A stretch of 64,000 nt of DNA from Myrica gale. Taxonomy: Eukaryota > Streptophyta > Magnoliopsida > Fagales > Myricaceae. Both the position numbers and the translations under genes were made by a program. The notes under the pieces were generated by a model, which worked only from the letters and a program-made list of their open reading frames with translations, was not told where the DNA came from and made no database searches. The stretch lies in NCBI GenBank assembly GCA_963930655.1, contig OZ005621.1, forward strand, positions 3,397,001 through 3,461,000. Reading direction: 5' to 3'. This document shows positions 12,001 to 23,599 of the stretch, one piece after another. Position 1 is the first letter of the stretch. Every line of letters starts with the position of its first letter.

Positions 12001-13415
12001 TCCCCACCTTAAATCTTGAAAGCGCTATAGCAGGGTGACTGGGCGAGAAGCTGAGTGATCACTTTTTAGTGGCCACTCTGTATGCACATGGTCTTCATAA
12101 ATTTTAGCCTTCACAGTACACATTCGAGTTGAATAACTTGGTACATATTTTCATACCCTTCAATATTACTCATCTAGGATTTTCTCTTTTTTTTTTTCTT
12201 GGCAAACCTTAGATTAAAAAACAAAGCATCCAAGCTCAAAACACGAGCAACCAAGTGTTCCGGAATTAGGGGCGGCTCAATATTTTTGGGGGCCTTAATC
12301 AAGTAATAGATAAAATTTCTAAACCATTTAATCTATCTTGAGACATGGTTATTCCTAAATATTTTTTTATAATATTTTGTTTTGAAAAGTTTCTTTCTGC
12401 AGATGTAATGCATCAGGTACATTAAGTAATATTCTATATAAAGTAAAACAATTTTGAAAACAATCTAGTGCAATTTGAGACATTTTTTTTCCTTAAGCGC
12501 AGTCATCAAAAGATCTTAACCTTTCAAGGCCAAAAAATCAAATATGTCATCATACTTTGAAAATAGTTCGAAGATCTAGGTTATAATTTAATTTTTTGAG
12601 AACTTAAGTTAAGTTAATTAGCAATAAAGTAGGTAGTTGTGATGCTAGGTTTTAGAAGAACAATTTATTGAGATTGATGCTATTATTTTGACAAGAGATG
12701 TGGATAGAGTCAAACTGTCATTAGATCATAGTACTATTTTCTAGGATGTCCAGTTTTTTATTTTCAATTTCAATTTTATAAAATAATTTTTAAATGTTCC
12801 TATTTTGTAGGTCTTTATTAAGTTTTATTTTTAAAAAATAGGCTTTTTTTCGTCTTCTTAATTTTAATTTTGTTGTAATATAGGGTTTTCATAATTAGGG
12901 GGCTTTAGGCAATTGCCTCACCTGCCTACTTATCTGAACCGCCCCTATCCAGAATACAGCAAGGATTAATAACACCAAAGCAATAGAAAGAAAAAGCCCA
13001 CTGGGCAAGAAAATGAGCAAACCGATTCTGACTCCTAGGAATCCAACCAATTTTCTCGTTTCAATAAGTTCTCATCTTCCTCTTAGAAAAATGTCTGACT
13101 GCCACTGCTAAGCTAGTAATAACTTCTGTACTTATCAGTTCATTGGCAAACATCTTCTGAGGCATGTAGCTTAGAAACTCTTTACTGCCATAATCCTACT
13201 TTTACGCATATTCTTTATTTGCAATTTTGCAGGAAATCATGAGAGATCCGCATGTGGCGGCTGATGGTTATACTTATGAAGCTGAGGCTTTGAGAAAATG
13301 GCTGGAAAGTGGTCACGATACTTCACCGATGACAAAGCTTAAGCTTGAACACCACCGTCTTGTGCCCAACCATTCTCTTCGAAGTGTCATTCAGGAGTGG
13401 CGGGACAAGCACTGA
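6060..13415 (+). CDS. PUB33: Copy 1: U-box domain protein 33-like kinase/E3 ligase (USP, coiled coil, kinase, U-box)
   Basis: Nine exons: 6060-6201, 6316-6437, 6812-6933, 7761-7865, 8167-8608, 8799-8939, 10094-10621, 11062-11802, 13233-13415. They sum to 842 codons (841 aa) with all phases compatible. Layout: USP domain about 4-165, variable linker 165-311, coiled coil about 312-475, kinase about 480-760, U-box from about 775. Family role: cytoplasmic E3 ubiquitin ligase fused to an RLCK-type kinase; the substrate is unknown. The kinase core is altered. The glycine loop reads GEGRYVS (third Gly is Val), the VIK lysine (about 518) is kept, the catalytic loop is HGDLTPANVLL (Asp and Asn kept, Lys to Thr), DFG is kept, and the activation segment is about 7 residues shorter than in copy 4. 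The start is an internal Met: upstream the frame stays open and resembles the other copies' N-terminus but has no ATG. Intron 8 holds a hAT-type element. Confidence 0.88.
12267..12947. mobile_element. Non-autonomous hAT-type DNA transposon in intron 8 of copy 1
   Basis: The terminal inverted repeats are TAGGGGCGGCTCA at the left end and TGAACCGCCCCTA at the right end. They are flanked by an 8-bp direct repeat, TCCGGAAT (12259-12266) and TCCAGAAT (12948-12955), with one mismatch. An 8-bp duplication is the hallmark of hAT elements. The 681-bp body is AT-rich, with no intact transposase frame. It lies between exons 8 and 9 and leaves both splice sites untouched. Confidence 0.85.
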
Positions 13416-15327
13416 AATCTGCCCTTTTCTTTCTTTTCAGTTATATACCTTACTCGTTTATAACTTTGGTCCTGATTGGCAAGACTCACAACACCATCAA
13501 TATTTCCCAGAGGCAGGGAAGCAAGAAAGATCAACGTTGACACCTTTTCTTCTTTGTGTTAACTCAGTGAACTGTTTTTTAGTACTTGTGCTATGAAGTT
13601 TCAAAGGAAACCCACAGGAGCATTTTACTCTTACAGGGTGCATTTGGTACTTGATCATGAACAGCGTCAACCTTTCTTCATCACCTTTCTATCTACAGTC
13701 GGCTTCTTGCCTACAAAATCATAGAAATCAGAAACGTCTCCCTGCAGACCGCCTATTGAGTAAATTTGCCGAGAAGAAAAGGCTTCTATTCTGCAGATAT
13801 TCCCTCCCGATTTCATAGTATCCAAGCCAGGGCCATAAGAACCTTGAACCCATTTCCAGAAGCGAAAAATCAAGCATCAAAATAATCCCAGGCTGCTCAA
13901 AACTTATCCGAATTAAAGCACAGTGATGAAGTCTTCAACCCCCATAATCCATATAGGTTGTCCCCTTCACTATTGACACAACAACATTCATATTCCTCAG
14001 AGCAGTCCATTAGTTTGATTGTTAATTTTTTTTGTAATAGTGTTATAGAAGCCTCCCATGTAAGAAATTAAATAACACATTAAATATGAAGTCGATTAAA
14101 AGGATAGATATCAACTCGAGAAAGAAACAATTCGGTCAGATACGATTAAAACGGTAAAAAAACAGGGATCGAGGCTATTGTTTTTGCTTTTCGTCTGCTT
14201 TTGTATTTCTTATTTGCTGAGGGGAAAGAAAGTAAAAAAAAACTAAGAATAAAATGGTCAACACACGGGACACGTCTTAACGATCAAACATCTTCCATCT
14301 TCTTACATTTTCTGCTGAGATGATTTGGAATACGACTTACAAAACAGGCCACAACTTCGTGGAAATAGACAATTATAATTGAAGATGCTCGGTTAGTATT
14401 TTTCTCAATTTCTTTTCCATTCGGTGGATGAACAAGTACTCTGTTTTTCAGACAACTTCTTTGACTTTCTTTTTTGTTTCTTTTACGTTAAATGTGGCAG
14501 CCATGTTGGCACTGTCGGTCGTTGAGCTGCCCTGATCAAGCTTCTGGTATAAAATCAGACATTAATAGATAGATTGCCCATTTCACAAACGTACAAAATC
14601 TTATATAAAAGTCTGCAGATACAGCCGCAACGACGATAGGCATGAAAAACACCTCTTGCATTAAAGAATTGCTCTCTTAGCAGTTGAACATAATCGTACT
14701 CTATCTTGGGTATACTTCCTGAGCTGCGTCATTTATTCTGATTCCTGACAATCTATCCAAAACTTTACCCGCCAGAAGGATGGCGCTGGAAAAATATGAT
14801 CTTGGCGAATGGCGACCCATGTAATGATTGACAATCCGAAATTGAATGAAACAAAGATTTTTCAAACACAGAGATAGAAAGACCATCACAGCGACGAAGA
14901 AAATCCTAAGATCTTTCGCAGTGATCATCTCCCACAGTTGACAGTAATGGGTTACTACCCACGAAAAAATAGTTATTGAGTTCCTAAATCCACGAAGCTA
15001 ACTTGTGTTTGTTGCTTTGTGGTTTGTTTTAAAATTAGGTTTTGGTCAACCGAAGTGATAACCTCTAAACTCCCAAATTAAATAGTCTCTGCAATGCTTT
15101 TGTTTGAATAAAGAAAATTGCGTGTGGGAAGGATTTCAGGTCAAGTGGTCGGAAAAAACAAATCGGAATTGATTGCAAATCTGATGGGGGAGACAAAAAC
15201 AAAGCGCGGAGGAGTTAAGTCCTGAGAAGGCAAGTTGAGAAGCCCAAGTTTTGACTCAGACATCCATATCTGAAGCAAGTGATGGAATACAACATCATAC
15301 AAAAGACATGGAGCAAAAATCTCACTT
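13416..15327. other. Gene-free region downstream of copy 1, partly duplicated after copy 2
   Basis: No gene is seen. The stretch 14400-14530 (ATTTCTTTTCCATTCGGTGG through the TGGCAGCCATGTTGGC block) is recognisably related to 22815-22950 downstream of copy 2. This shows that 3' flanking DNA was copied with the gene. A 75-codon minus-strand open frame at 14701-14928 starts with a hydrophobic stretch, but no homology is recognised and no conservation is visible, so it is not called. 13416 onward should contain the 3' UTR of copy 1. Confidence 0.5.
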
Positions 15328-15560
15328 ATAAATGTAAAATTGGTCCCTGTGTTATATGCAAAAATCGATTTAGTCCATATGATATGAAAAACATCGATTT
15401 AGTCTCTGTAATTTTAGAAAGTGATAAAATCAGTCTCTAATGGAGGACCAATAACAAACGAAAATTAAATTACAGGGACTAAATCGGTATTTTTCATATC
15501 ACAGGGACTAAATCGATTTTTACGTATAATACAGAAACTAATTTTGTATTTATCCTTAAA
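15328..15560. repeat. Small palindromic MITE, family shared with 37437-37690
   Basis: The left half (GGTCCCTGTGTTATATGC, TCGATTTAGTC) and right half (GACTAAATCGATTTTTACG, ACAGAAACTAATTTTG) are inverted copies around a centre near 15440. The copy at 37437-37690 has the same arrangement, including the central block ATGGAGGACCAA. Non-coding. Confidence 0.7.
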
Positions 15561-16150
15561 AAAAACTATTTATTTATAAATCCGCGTATAAAAATAACCT
15601 CTCCTGTATAAATCTCAAAAGGCGCAAGACACCTTATAAAATTATTAATTTTACAAGTATAAATGGAGAATTGAATTAAGCAAGAATAAACAAAATAATT
15701 ATAAAATAAGGAAAAATAAATTCCTTTACAGATGGGGATACAGATGTTTTCTACTTGTTGTATTAATTCCTTTACATTTTTTGTCGGTTTTTTTATAATC
15801 CCACAGGAAAATATTTACATAAATATTATAATAAAAATAATAATTTAATAAGAAAAAAAGAGTTGATTTTGTAATTTTGTAATTTTACATGAAATTTTTG
15901 CTAAAATTTTACCAACAATCACGGTGTCATCCAACGCGCAGCTCTAAGAGGCTAAGAGCGGATTGATGATTTGACTTCAAAAATAAAAATTAAAAGAAAA
16001 TTTATATTTATTATTATTATCATAGCGGATTTAGTATTATACGTATAGGTTGACGGACTTATAGGAATCCAATGCGCAGTCCAACGGGATTTTCTTTTCT
16101 TAAAACGAACCAAACCTGACAGTAGAGTTTAGAGAAAGAGACAGGGAGGG
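15561..16150. other. AT-rich spacer, no gene seen
   Basis: Only A/T-rich low-complexity sequence and short ATT runs (for example 16007-16020) are visible. No open frame with coding character. Confidence 0.45.
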
Positions 16151-16303
16151 GATGTTTGAGCGTGGAAAGGTTGAGAATTGGTGTTCGTGAAATATTATAA
16201 AGTAAAGATATGTTAAGTTAATCGGTAAAAAAAGTGAAGGGAGAAATTTATTAATAAATATTATAATAATATTTTTTAGTATTAAACACAAATATTTGGG
16301 TAG
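16151..16303. repeat. MITE-like element related to 23153-23347
   Basis: The block GATGTTTGAG, followed by GAAATATTATAAAGTAAAGA, TATGTTA, a GGT(A/G)AAAAAGT block, TATTATAATAATA and AAATATTTGGG, occurs here and again in the same order at 23153-23347. Each copy lies upstream of a PUB copy (copy 2 and copy 3), so it either inserted before duplication or was duplicated with the gene. Confidence 0.6.
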
Positions 16304-16673
16304 CAGACTATGTCATGCATTCGCCATGGAATTTCATGTACAGCTTCGCAGTTGGCAGAACCCCATTATTTTATTACATTGGACATCATTCATGGTAGAT
16401 GCATCGAGATATATGCTGTTGGAGCTGATGACAAACCGGACTCCAAAAACAAAGAGCCTTTTCCTTTCCGTTATTTTCCAAGTAGACGAAGAGCCTTTTA
16501 GTTTCATCTCCACGCGTCTTTCATTTTTCTTTCAAATCCTTGCTTTGGCAGTGTCTTCTTTAAGCTTGGTGAAAGTTTGCTTTTGAATCCTAGAAGATAG
16601 AGAGGCAGAAACTTTGGAGTGTTTGTTTCGGAGACAGTCTACCAGAGAGCTGATAAGAGTATTGTTTGTGGCC
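16304..16673 (+). promoter_or_regulatory. Promoter-proximal region and leader of copy 2, homologous to upstream DNA of copy 3
   Basis: The block ACTCCAAAAACAAAGAGCC with the following CCTTTT...CATTTTT stretch (16439-16535) matches ACTCCAAAAACAAAGGCC and its continuation at 23717-23765 upstream of copy 3. Upstream DNA is therefore part of the duplicated unit shared by copies 2 and 3. No TATA box could be assigned with confidence. Confidence 0.5.
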
Positions 16674-19600
16674 ATGGATGTGGCTAGTTCACCGCCTCCG
16701 GTTACCCGCGGGACGAACGATAAGGTTTACGTTGCCGTGGGAGAAAAAGTGGAAGAGAACAAATTACTCTTGTTATGGGCATTACAGAACTCTGGAGGAA
16801 GGAAGATTTGTATCCTTCACGTTCATCGGCCTGCAAAACTTATCCCCGTCGGTAAGTTGTCGGAAATCCATTTATCTTTGTGTGCCTCGTACGTTTGAGA
16901 TTTCGCGTGCTTGATAACTTTGTCTAATTAAGATTTAGTTCCGCAACTTTGTGGAGTTCCAAACAGAATAAAACTTGACAAAGGTTTGTCTTTTGATGAT
17001 CAATGATTCAAGACTTTCCGGGTAGTTGATATTGAATTTATCTCTCGCTTTGGCCAAAAATTGGATAAAATTTCTCGGCAACATTAATTTACTTATTCGG
17101 ATATTCCTTCTTGGTATTTGGCAACTAGTACTGTAGAAGTGGCTACTGCAGATTGCAATGGCTGATAGGACATAATTGCGTGAGTTATTCACAACTACTC
17201 TTTTCGTGCTCTCTAGGTGGGGGAGTAAAATTCCCAGCCAGCTCAATGGACGAACAGGAACTCGGGGCATATCGGACAATTGAAAAGAAAAATATGCAAA
17301 AACTCATGGACGAGTATCGTCAAATCTGTGGCCAAATGGGGGTACAAATCCTTCTATATATGTGCAATAGTTTTACTAATTTGTCTTCTCGAATTGCTGC
17401 TGAGTTTAGTGTAACGGTCGTTTTCAACAGTTTCTTCTATTATTTCAAAAAGAATATGATTTGACTGAACCGCCCCATTCTAGTAAAACTCTACCACTGG
17501 TTGAAGAGAACCGTGGTTCATTTGCAATGTCCGTACATAATAGAAGACATGTATGTCAACAACATATTGATCTTTTGGGGTGTAAGGAAGATATGTTATT
17601 AAGTTGCAGAGACCTTCCAATTTTACCATTGATTGTTTAAACAAAATGGGATCTTTCAAATGGAGAATCACAACATATAGAGAATTGTCTGATTAGCATG
17701 GGTGACTTTCTAATGCAGGTACTGGCAGAAACACTGTACACTGATATAAACCGTGTTGAGAAGGGAATTGTTGAACTCATCTCCCTGCATGATATCAGCA
17801 AGCTTGTTATGGGAGCAGCAGCTGATAAGCACTACTCAAGGTACAAACCTCACAGGATCTTTTCCCAGTTCTTTCAATGTACTACCAATTATGCTCATTT
17901 AATTGCCCTTTACCTCCGCTGTGGACCTTCGAAGGTACAGTGCACTTGAATGATTCCCTCCATACGTGCCTTACATCCTCACAGGGAAGCTGAAGAAATC
18001 TACAGTAGCACAATAGAATCTTTGAACCATAAATCAGTTTGAGTAAAAGACAACGATAATCTTTGTCGTCAGGAATAAGATATAGACCAGGAATTGGCTA
18101 TGCTTGTGTGTAGCAGCCCCGGGTTATCCTTGACCACAGGGATCACATTGATTGATTGTTCACTTAACTAATACATTTTCTTTCCAATGAAAGACTTATT
18201 CATTATCATTTCAATCAATCAAATAGTGTCAACACCAAGTCCTTGATTCTAGAAGTTTTGATTGGTTTACTTTGTTATAATTTTGATGAACAATTCCCTG
18301 GTGGTAGATGTTCGCCGATTTGAGCTGAGCATTGTCCGCAGAATTGAATTTTGTATATGCACCTTTACAGTTGATTGCTTAAAGCTTACCCCACAGCTTA
18401 ACATTGCAGGAAAATGACAGATCTCAAGTCTAAAAAAGCCATCTATGTTCGTCGACAAGCACCTCGCTCCTGTCACATGCAATTTATTTGTGAGGGGCGA
18501 GTCATCTACACCAGGTTTGCTTGATGTTTTTGTTTTTACAATATTTTGCAGTGCTGATATGTTCAAATAATACGGGAATAGGGATATGAGATCCATGAAG
18601 ATACGTAAAACTATGGTAAAGCTTCTTAGTTTTTAACGGAGGGTATTGTAATATCCACAAGCTACAAAATGCTTGATTAGCTATTAAATCAGGGTGAATG
18701 TGTAGTCTTCAAAGTGCTACGATTTATTTCTTTGGTGTACAGATTACAAATTTTCTTATGTACTTGATCTTAGACATGATTACTGTTTCTAATGTAGCTT
18801 TATAATAACTAGGTCTTAATGCGTACATGTTTTCTAATGCAAGTCTGCACACATTCAGGGAAGGCATAGTAGATGAAGCTCATGTAGAGGTCAGAAAAAG
18901 TCAATCTAGAATTGGATCACCGAACTTTACAAGATCACCTCCTGTCAACAAAAGTCTAGTTTCAGCCTGCAGAGAAATTATTGCCAATAGTGACTATAGT
19001 GGAGAAAGCAGAACAGACATTTCTTCTCTTGATGGCACTGAGGGGTTCTCAACTCCAAGGAGAAGGTTCGACGCAGAAGGGAGTTTTGATGAATGGGTTG
19101 AATCTTCAAGTGTGTATCCTCCAGATTCATATTATTCAACACGCTCTTCTAATGGAGTGCTTGACATAGCTCAGACTCCATCTGTTAGGTCTCGGGGGTG
19201 TGACAATGGGTTAGAGTTAGGCGCCCTTCCTCTTTCCAATGAAAATCTTCACCATTCATCCCCTCCCAGGTTACTGGTATGTGCTAAATTCAGATATGTG
19301 AAGTGTATTTATGTTACGGAGCAGTTGCAGTTTCAGTTCGCAAGTTGAGTTTTTGAGTGTCATACGAGCACGTTCCCTACCTGTCTCTTTGGAGCTAATC
19401 ATTTTAGTCGATTAAGCTCTGCATCGCAAGGTTCCAAAACTCAAATATTTAACTGATTCTAGCAGGAAGGAAGTATAACTGACACACTCTATGCTCAACT
19501 TGACCAAGCCATGGCAGAGGCTGAAAAGGCAAGGCGAGAAGCTTATATAGAGGCTGAGAGGCGTGGCAAAGCAGAAAAAGATGCAATTGCAGCTATGCGC

Positions 19601-22177
19601 AGGGTACAGTTATAGTTATCTAGCAGTTCTTTAAAACATGTCCACGTATTGGATTTGATTTACAAGATACGAGGACCACAAAATGAAATCCTCTATAGAT
19701 CTCTACATGTATATGTTAATGGATGTGTTTTATCCATACTAGCACACCTGTTACTTCACTAACAAATACTTCAACCATATTTGCAAATGGAAGACGGGAT
19801 AGACCTTGGTTCACAATGCATGGAATTTGTCCACACTCAAACTTGGAAAGTTCTCATATGATTCTACAATGACAAAATTTACAGGCTCAAGTGTCAGAAA
19901 GCTCATTAGCTGAGGAGTTGAAACAAAGAAAAGAAATTGAGGAGAATATAGAAAGGGAGAAAGAAAAACATGAACAAGTGAAAAGCCAGCTGAACCAAGT
20001 CATGGAAGACCTTCGGATTGCTTTAGATGAGAAGTCATCTCTGGAAAGCAAAATTGCAGTATCCAATGAGATTGTAACGAGGTTGGAGCTGAGGGTTGCT
20101 TCCGAAACAGAAATTGAGGAAGCTCTAGCAAGAGAGAAAGAGGAACACGAACAGGTGAAAAGCCGGTTGAACCAACTCATGGAAGAGCTCCGGATTGCTT
20201 TAGATGAGACATCATCACTGGAGACCCAAATTGCAGAATCCAATGTGATGGTGAAGGGGTTGGAGCTGAGGATTGCCTCTGCTGTGGAATTGTTGCAAAC
20301 ATACAGAACAGAACGGGATGAGTTGCAGGAAAAGCATGACAAAGCACTGAAAGAAGCTGAAGAACTGAGAAAGAAACAAGAAGAGGCCTCCAGCGCTGAA
20401 GCGCCTCAATTCTTGTCTAGGCTTTCATTGTCAGAGATTGAGGAAGCTACTCAAAACTTTGATCCATCCCTGAAAATCGGAGAAGGAAGACATGGGGCCA
20501 TCTATAAAGGTTTTCTTCATCAAACTGAAGTGGCTATAAAAATGCTACACCACCATAACTTGCAAAATGCCATAGGATTACAACACAAGGTATGACAGTT
20601 GAACTTTTCTGTTTGTATGTGAAATTGAGGCACTGCATAATTACTATTTGACAAAAATAGGTTAATAATCATTTTGATTGGGTACTCAGTAGGTTATTAT
20701 CACTACCAAGTTAAAAGGAAATAAGAAAACCATAAAGAAAAAAGTAACCAAATCTGAGCTTGAAATGTACCCAACATTGATCACCAAGTTTATCGTTGCT
20801 TCACATGAGATGGTTTATTTCAGGTCAATTCACTGAGTATACTGAAGCATCCCAATATTGTCCAGCTTATTGGTTCTTGCTTAGAAGCTCAGGCTCTTAT
20901 CTATGAGTATCTTCCTAATGGAACACTTGCAGATCGGCTCAGCTGCAAGGATAATAGTCCCCCATTATCATGGCAAACGCGAATATGCATTGCAACAGAA
21001 TTGTGCTCTGCCCTCATCTTTCTTCATTCCTCTACACCTGTCAGCATATTGCATGGTGCTCTGACACCTGCCAAGGTTCTCATTGATGCCAACTTCGTTA
21101 GCAAACTCTATGACTTTGGAAACTATAGTCGTCCTTCTCATGATCAAAGGCTAAATGAGAACATAACATCTTTTTGGAGAACTGAACCAAAGGGTGCTTC
21201 TTTTTCATATCTTGATCCCGAGTTCCTCTTTACAGGAGAGCTTACTTTAAAGTCAGACGTGTATTCTTTTGGAATCATATTATTACAGTTGTTAACTGGA
21301 AGGCCACCAGTGGCAATAACAAAGACAGTGCAATCTGCATTAGATGCTGGAAAGTTACAAACCCTCTTGGATCCTTTGGCTGGAGATTGGCCATTTGAGC
21401 AAGCCAAACAGTTGGCTCACGTGGCATTGAGGTGTTGCGAAATGTACCGAGAGAACCGACCAGACCTTCAGTCAGTTGTGTGGACAGTACTTGAACCAAT
21501 GAGGACTTCTTGTAGAGGCTCAGGCTCATCCCAGCGGGGTTCTGAAGGCAACTCTGAACCTCCTCCTTATCTTCTCTGTCCCATCTCCCAGGCAAGTTAA
21601 TGGCTTCCTATTTGCTTCCAATCTTCCTGTGGTGGTGTGGGCATGAGTGCATGTCCTAGGAACTAGGACAGGACCAACCAAATTACATGCCATGTGTTTT
21701 TTTTTGTCTGTTTCCACGATAATCCGGTTTTCCTGATTAAGTTAATAATCTCCAGTGGCAAAAGATTCTGAACTCTTTTATCAATGAGTAATATAGCTAC
21801 CATGTGGAATCTCTGTTCCATCTTTGAAACTCTTTCTGCGTAAGGCTTATTCAATTACATGCAAACAAAATAAAAAATGAAGGGGATGTAGGGCCCCAAA
21901 AATTCCCCAGTACATGGCCGCATTTCGATCTATCAACTAAAATTGTATTCTGCTTTATTCTTTTTAAAGAATGGTTCCATCAACAAATTTGCAGGAAGTC
22001 ATGGAAGATCCTCATGTGGCAGCGGATGGTTTTACTTACGAAGGGAAGGTTTTGAGAGAATGGTTTGACCGCGGACATGACACTTCACCCATGACAAATC
22101 TGAGGCTTGAACATTGCAATCTTGTACCCAACCTTGCTCTTCGCTCGGCCCTCGAGGAGTGGCGGGAAAGGCATTGA
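16674..22177 (+). CDS. PUB33: Copy 2: PUB33-like U-box protein with predicted pseudokinase domain
   Basis: Exons: 16674-16851, 17217-17341, 17719-17840, 18410-18514, 18859-19276, 19466-19603, 19885-20589, 20824-21591, 21995-22177; 914 codons (913 aa), no internal stop. Layout: USP about 17-175, Ser-rich linker to about 316, coiled coil about 317-535, kinase fold about 540-830, U-box about 850-913 (DPHVAADGFTYE, TSPMTNLRLEH). The catalytic loop reads HGALTPAKVLI: the catalytic Asp is Ala (about 676) and the metal-binding Asn is Lys (about 681). DFG and the VAIK lysine remain, so phosphotransfer is unlikely while nucleotide binding is possible. The coiled coil holds a 59-residue direct duplication (residues 379-437 and 438-496), making exon 7 177 bp longer than in copies 1 and 4. 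Intron 8 uses a GC donor. Inferred role: E3 ligase with a scaffold or sensor kinase fold. The start ATG 16674 is in a GCCATGG context and aligns with copy 3. Confidence 0.9.
19933..20286 (+). repeat. In-frame 177-bp tandem duplication inside exon 7 of copy 2
   Basis: Units 19933-20109 and 20110-20286 encode two 59-residue coiled-coil segments, each starting EIEE, passing through REKE(K/E)HEQVKS(Q/R)LNQ and ending LELR(V/I)AS. Copies 1 and 4 carry the segment once. The reading frame is preserved. The units differ at many positions, so the event is not very recent. Confidence 0.9.
21590..21597 (+). other. Non-canonical GC splice donor of intron 8, copy 2
   Basis: The junction reads CCCAG|GCAAGT, where copy 3 has CCCAG|GTAAGT and copy 1 has CCCGG|GTAAGT. 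All other donor positions match the strong consensus, as is usual for GC-AG introns. Using it gives an exon 8 of exactly 256 codons and joins in phase to exon 9 at 21995. Confidence 0.85.
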
Positions 22178-23152
22178 AATCTGTACATCCTCTTCCACTT
22201 TAGCTCAAGTACTGTTCTTTTTTTTTTTTTCCTTCTGATCGTCAATATTTAACTCAAAAATATCCATTAATCCCCAAGCCCTATATAAAATACCACCTGA
22301 GCCCACTCACAAATGCAGAATGCATCTAATTATTTATGAAGAAAAAAATATGGAGGATCCAAGGATTTACAACCAACATCTCTACCTTTAGAATAAGGGT
22401 TAAGTGTCCGTTTAAACTTAGTTACAAGTTACAACGCAGTTGTGGCAGGTTTAGAAAGCACTTGGATAGACCTTAGACGTACTTATAGCAGATTCGAAGA
22501 AGTGTACATGCGAGAAAGTTATAGAAGTAAATTACTTATGATGTTTCCAAAAAACATGATGGAATTGATAGACACCCTGCAGTAACTTCCAAACATTCTC
22601 TTCCTGATCACTTATATTTTTTAAGCAAGATGTTGATGTCTTTGAGGAGACACACAGAAATGTTATCAAAAGAGTACCATGGTTATTGACCCAAGAGAAC
22701 ACTACGAAACTTGCGGCAACTTTCTCTGTGAGCAGTCGAAGATGCATGCCCGGGATAAGGTTGTTGGAGTTTGTAACGTGCTTATGAGTGTCTGTGAGAA
22801 GATTCTATTATATTTCTCAATTTCTATTACATTCCTGGATGAACGAGTACCTGGTTTTTTCCGGTCATCTTCTTCATTTGACTTTCCTTTGTTTTGTTTT
22901 CCTTAGTTTAACGTGGCAGCTAGGTTGTCATAATTATTTGGTCGTTTGGCTGTCTGTAAGTGAAATTACTGTATAAAAACTGAGAAGAATATAAGTTGCA
23001 CGCATCGCAAGTACAATACTAACTACGAGGCCGCACGCAGATACACTGGTGATCATCGCGAACAGGACCACATCTTAAACAAAAAGGATTGCTTCTGATC
23101 GTAGAAGAAGCTGTTTGTGATGCTGGTCTTCTAATATTTAAACCTAATTTGG
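22178..23152. other. Gene-free region downstream of copy 2
   Basis: It contains the likely 3' UTR of copy 2 and, at 22815-22950, sequence related to 14400-14530 downstream of copy 1 (for example TGGATGAACGAGTAC against TGGATGAACAAGTAC, and CGTGGCAGC against ATGTGGCAGC). No gene is seen; the small open frames here lack coding features. Confidence 0.5.
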
Positions 23153-23347
23153 AGATGTTTGAGGGTGAAAATTTTGGGTATTGGAGTTTGGGAAATATTA
23201 TAAAGTAAAGATATGTTAGGGGAGTTGGTGAAAAAGTAAAGAGAGAAGATTTTTAATAAGTATTATAATAATAATAAATTATGTGGTAAATTTTTTATGA
23301 TTAACCTAAATTTTTGGGCCCAAATATTTGAGCCTCAAACATAGCCC
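23153..23347. repeat. MITE-like element related to 16151-16303
   Basis: It shares GATGTTTGAG, GGAAATATTATAAAGTAAAG and TATTATAATAATAATAAAT blocks in the same order with the copy upstream of gene copy 2. The ends here, GAGATGTTTGAGG and GCCTCAAACATAG, are partly inverted. Confidence 0.6.
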
Positions 23348-23422
23348 TTATCTCCAAAGGATTACGCACGCAGAAATATTATACCAATATCGCAAGCGAT
23401 TTAATGAGTTCTCAATACCAAG

Positions 23423-23599
23423 GTTGTGTTTGTGTTGTAATATTTTTGGTATGGGAATATGTGTTGGTATTGGGTTTAGTGAAAAGGTGAAGAGAGGTAA
23501 TTTTTTATATTTTTTATGATAGAGAGAGATTATATTAGAGTATTTTATTAGGAGAGAAATAAAATTTTGGAGAATATTATGAATGTAAACGCAGCCCAA
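23423..23599 (+). repeat. MITE, opposite-orientation copy at 30158-30357
   Basis: Sequence from GTTGTGTTTGTG to AATGTAAACGCAGCC matches the reverse complement of 30158-30357, including GGTATTGGGTTTAGTG, GAAAAGGTGAAGAGAGGTAA and the AGAGAGAGAT / TTATTAGGAGAGA blocks. The ends are GTGTTTGTG and AACGCAG, a short imperfect inverted repeat. Confidence 0.7.

Noticed and set aside
14701..14928. 75-codon minus-strand frame with a hydrophobic start
   Set aside because: No recognised homology, no conserved counterpart downstream of copy 2 and no splice or promoter context.
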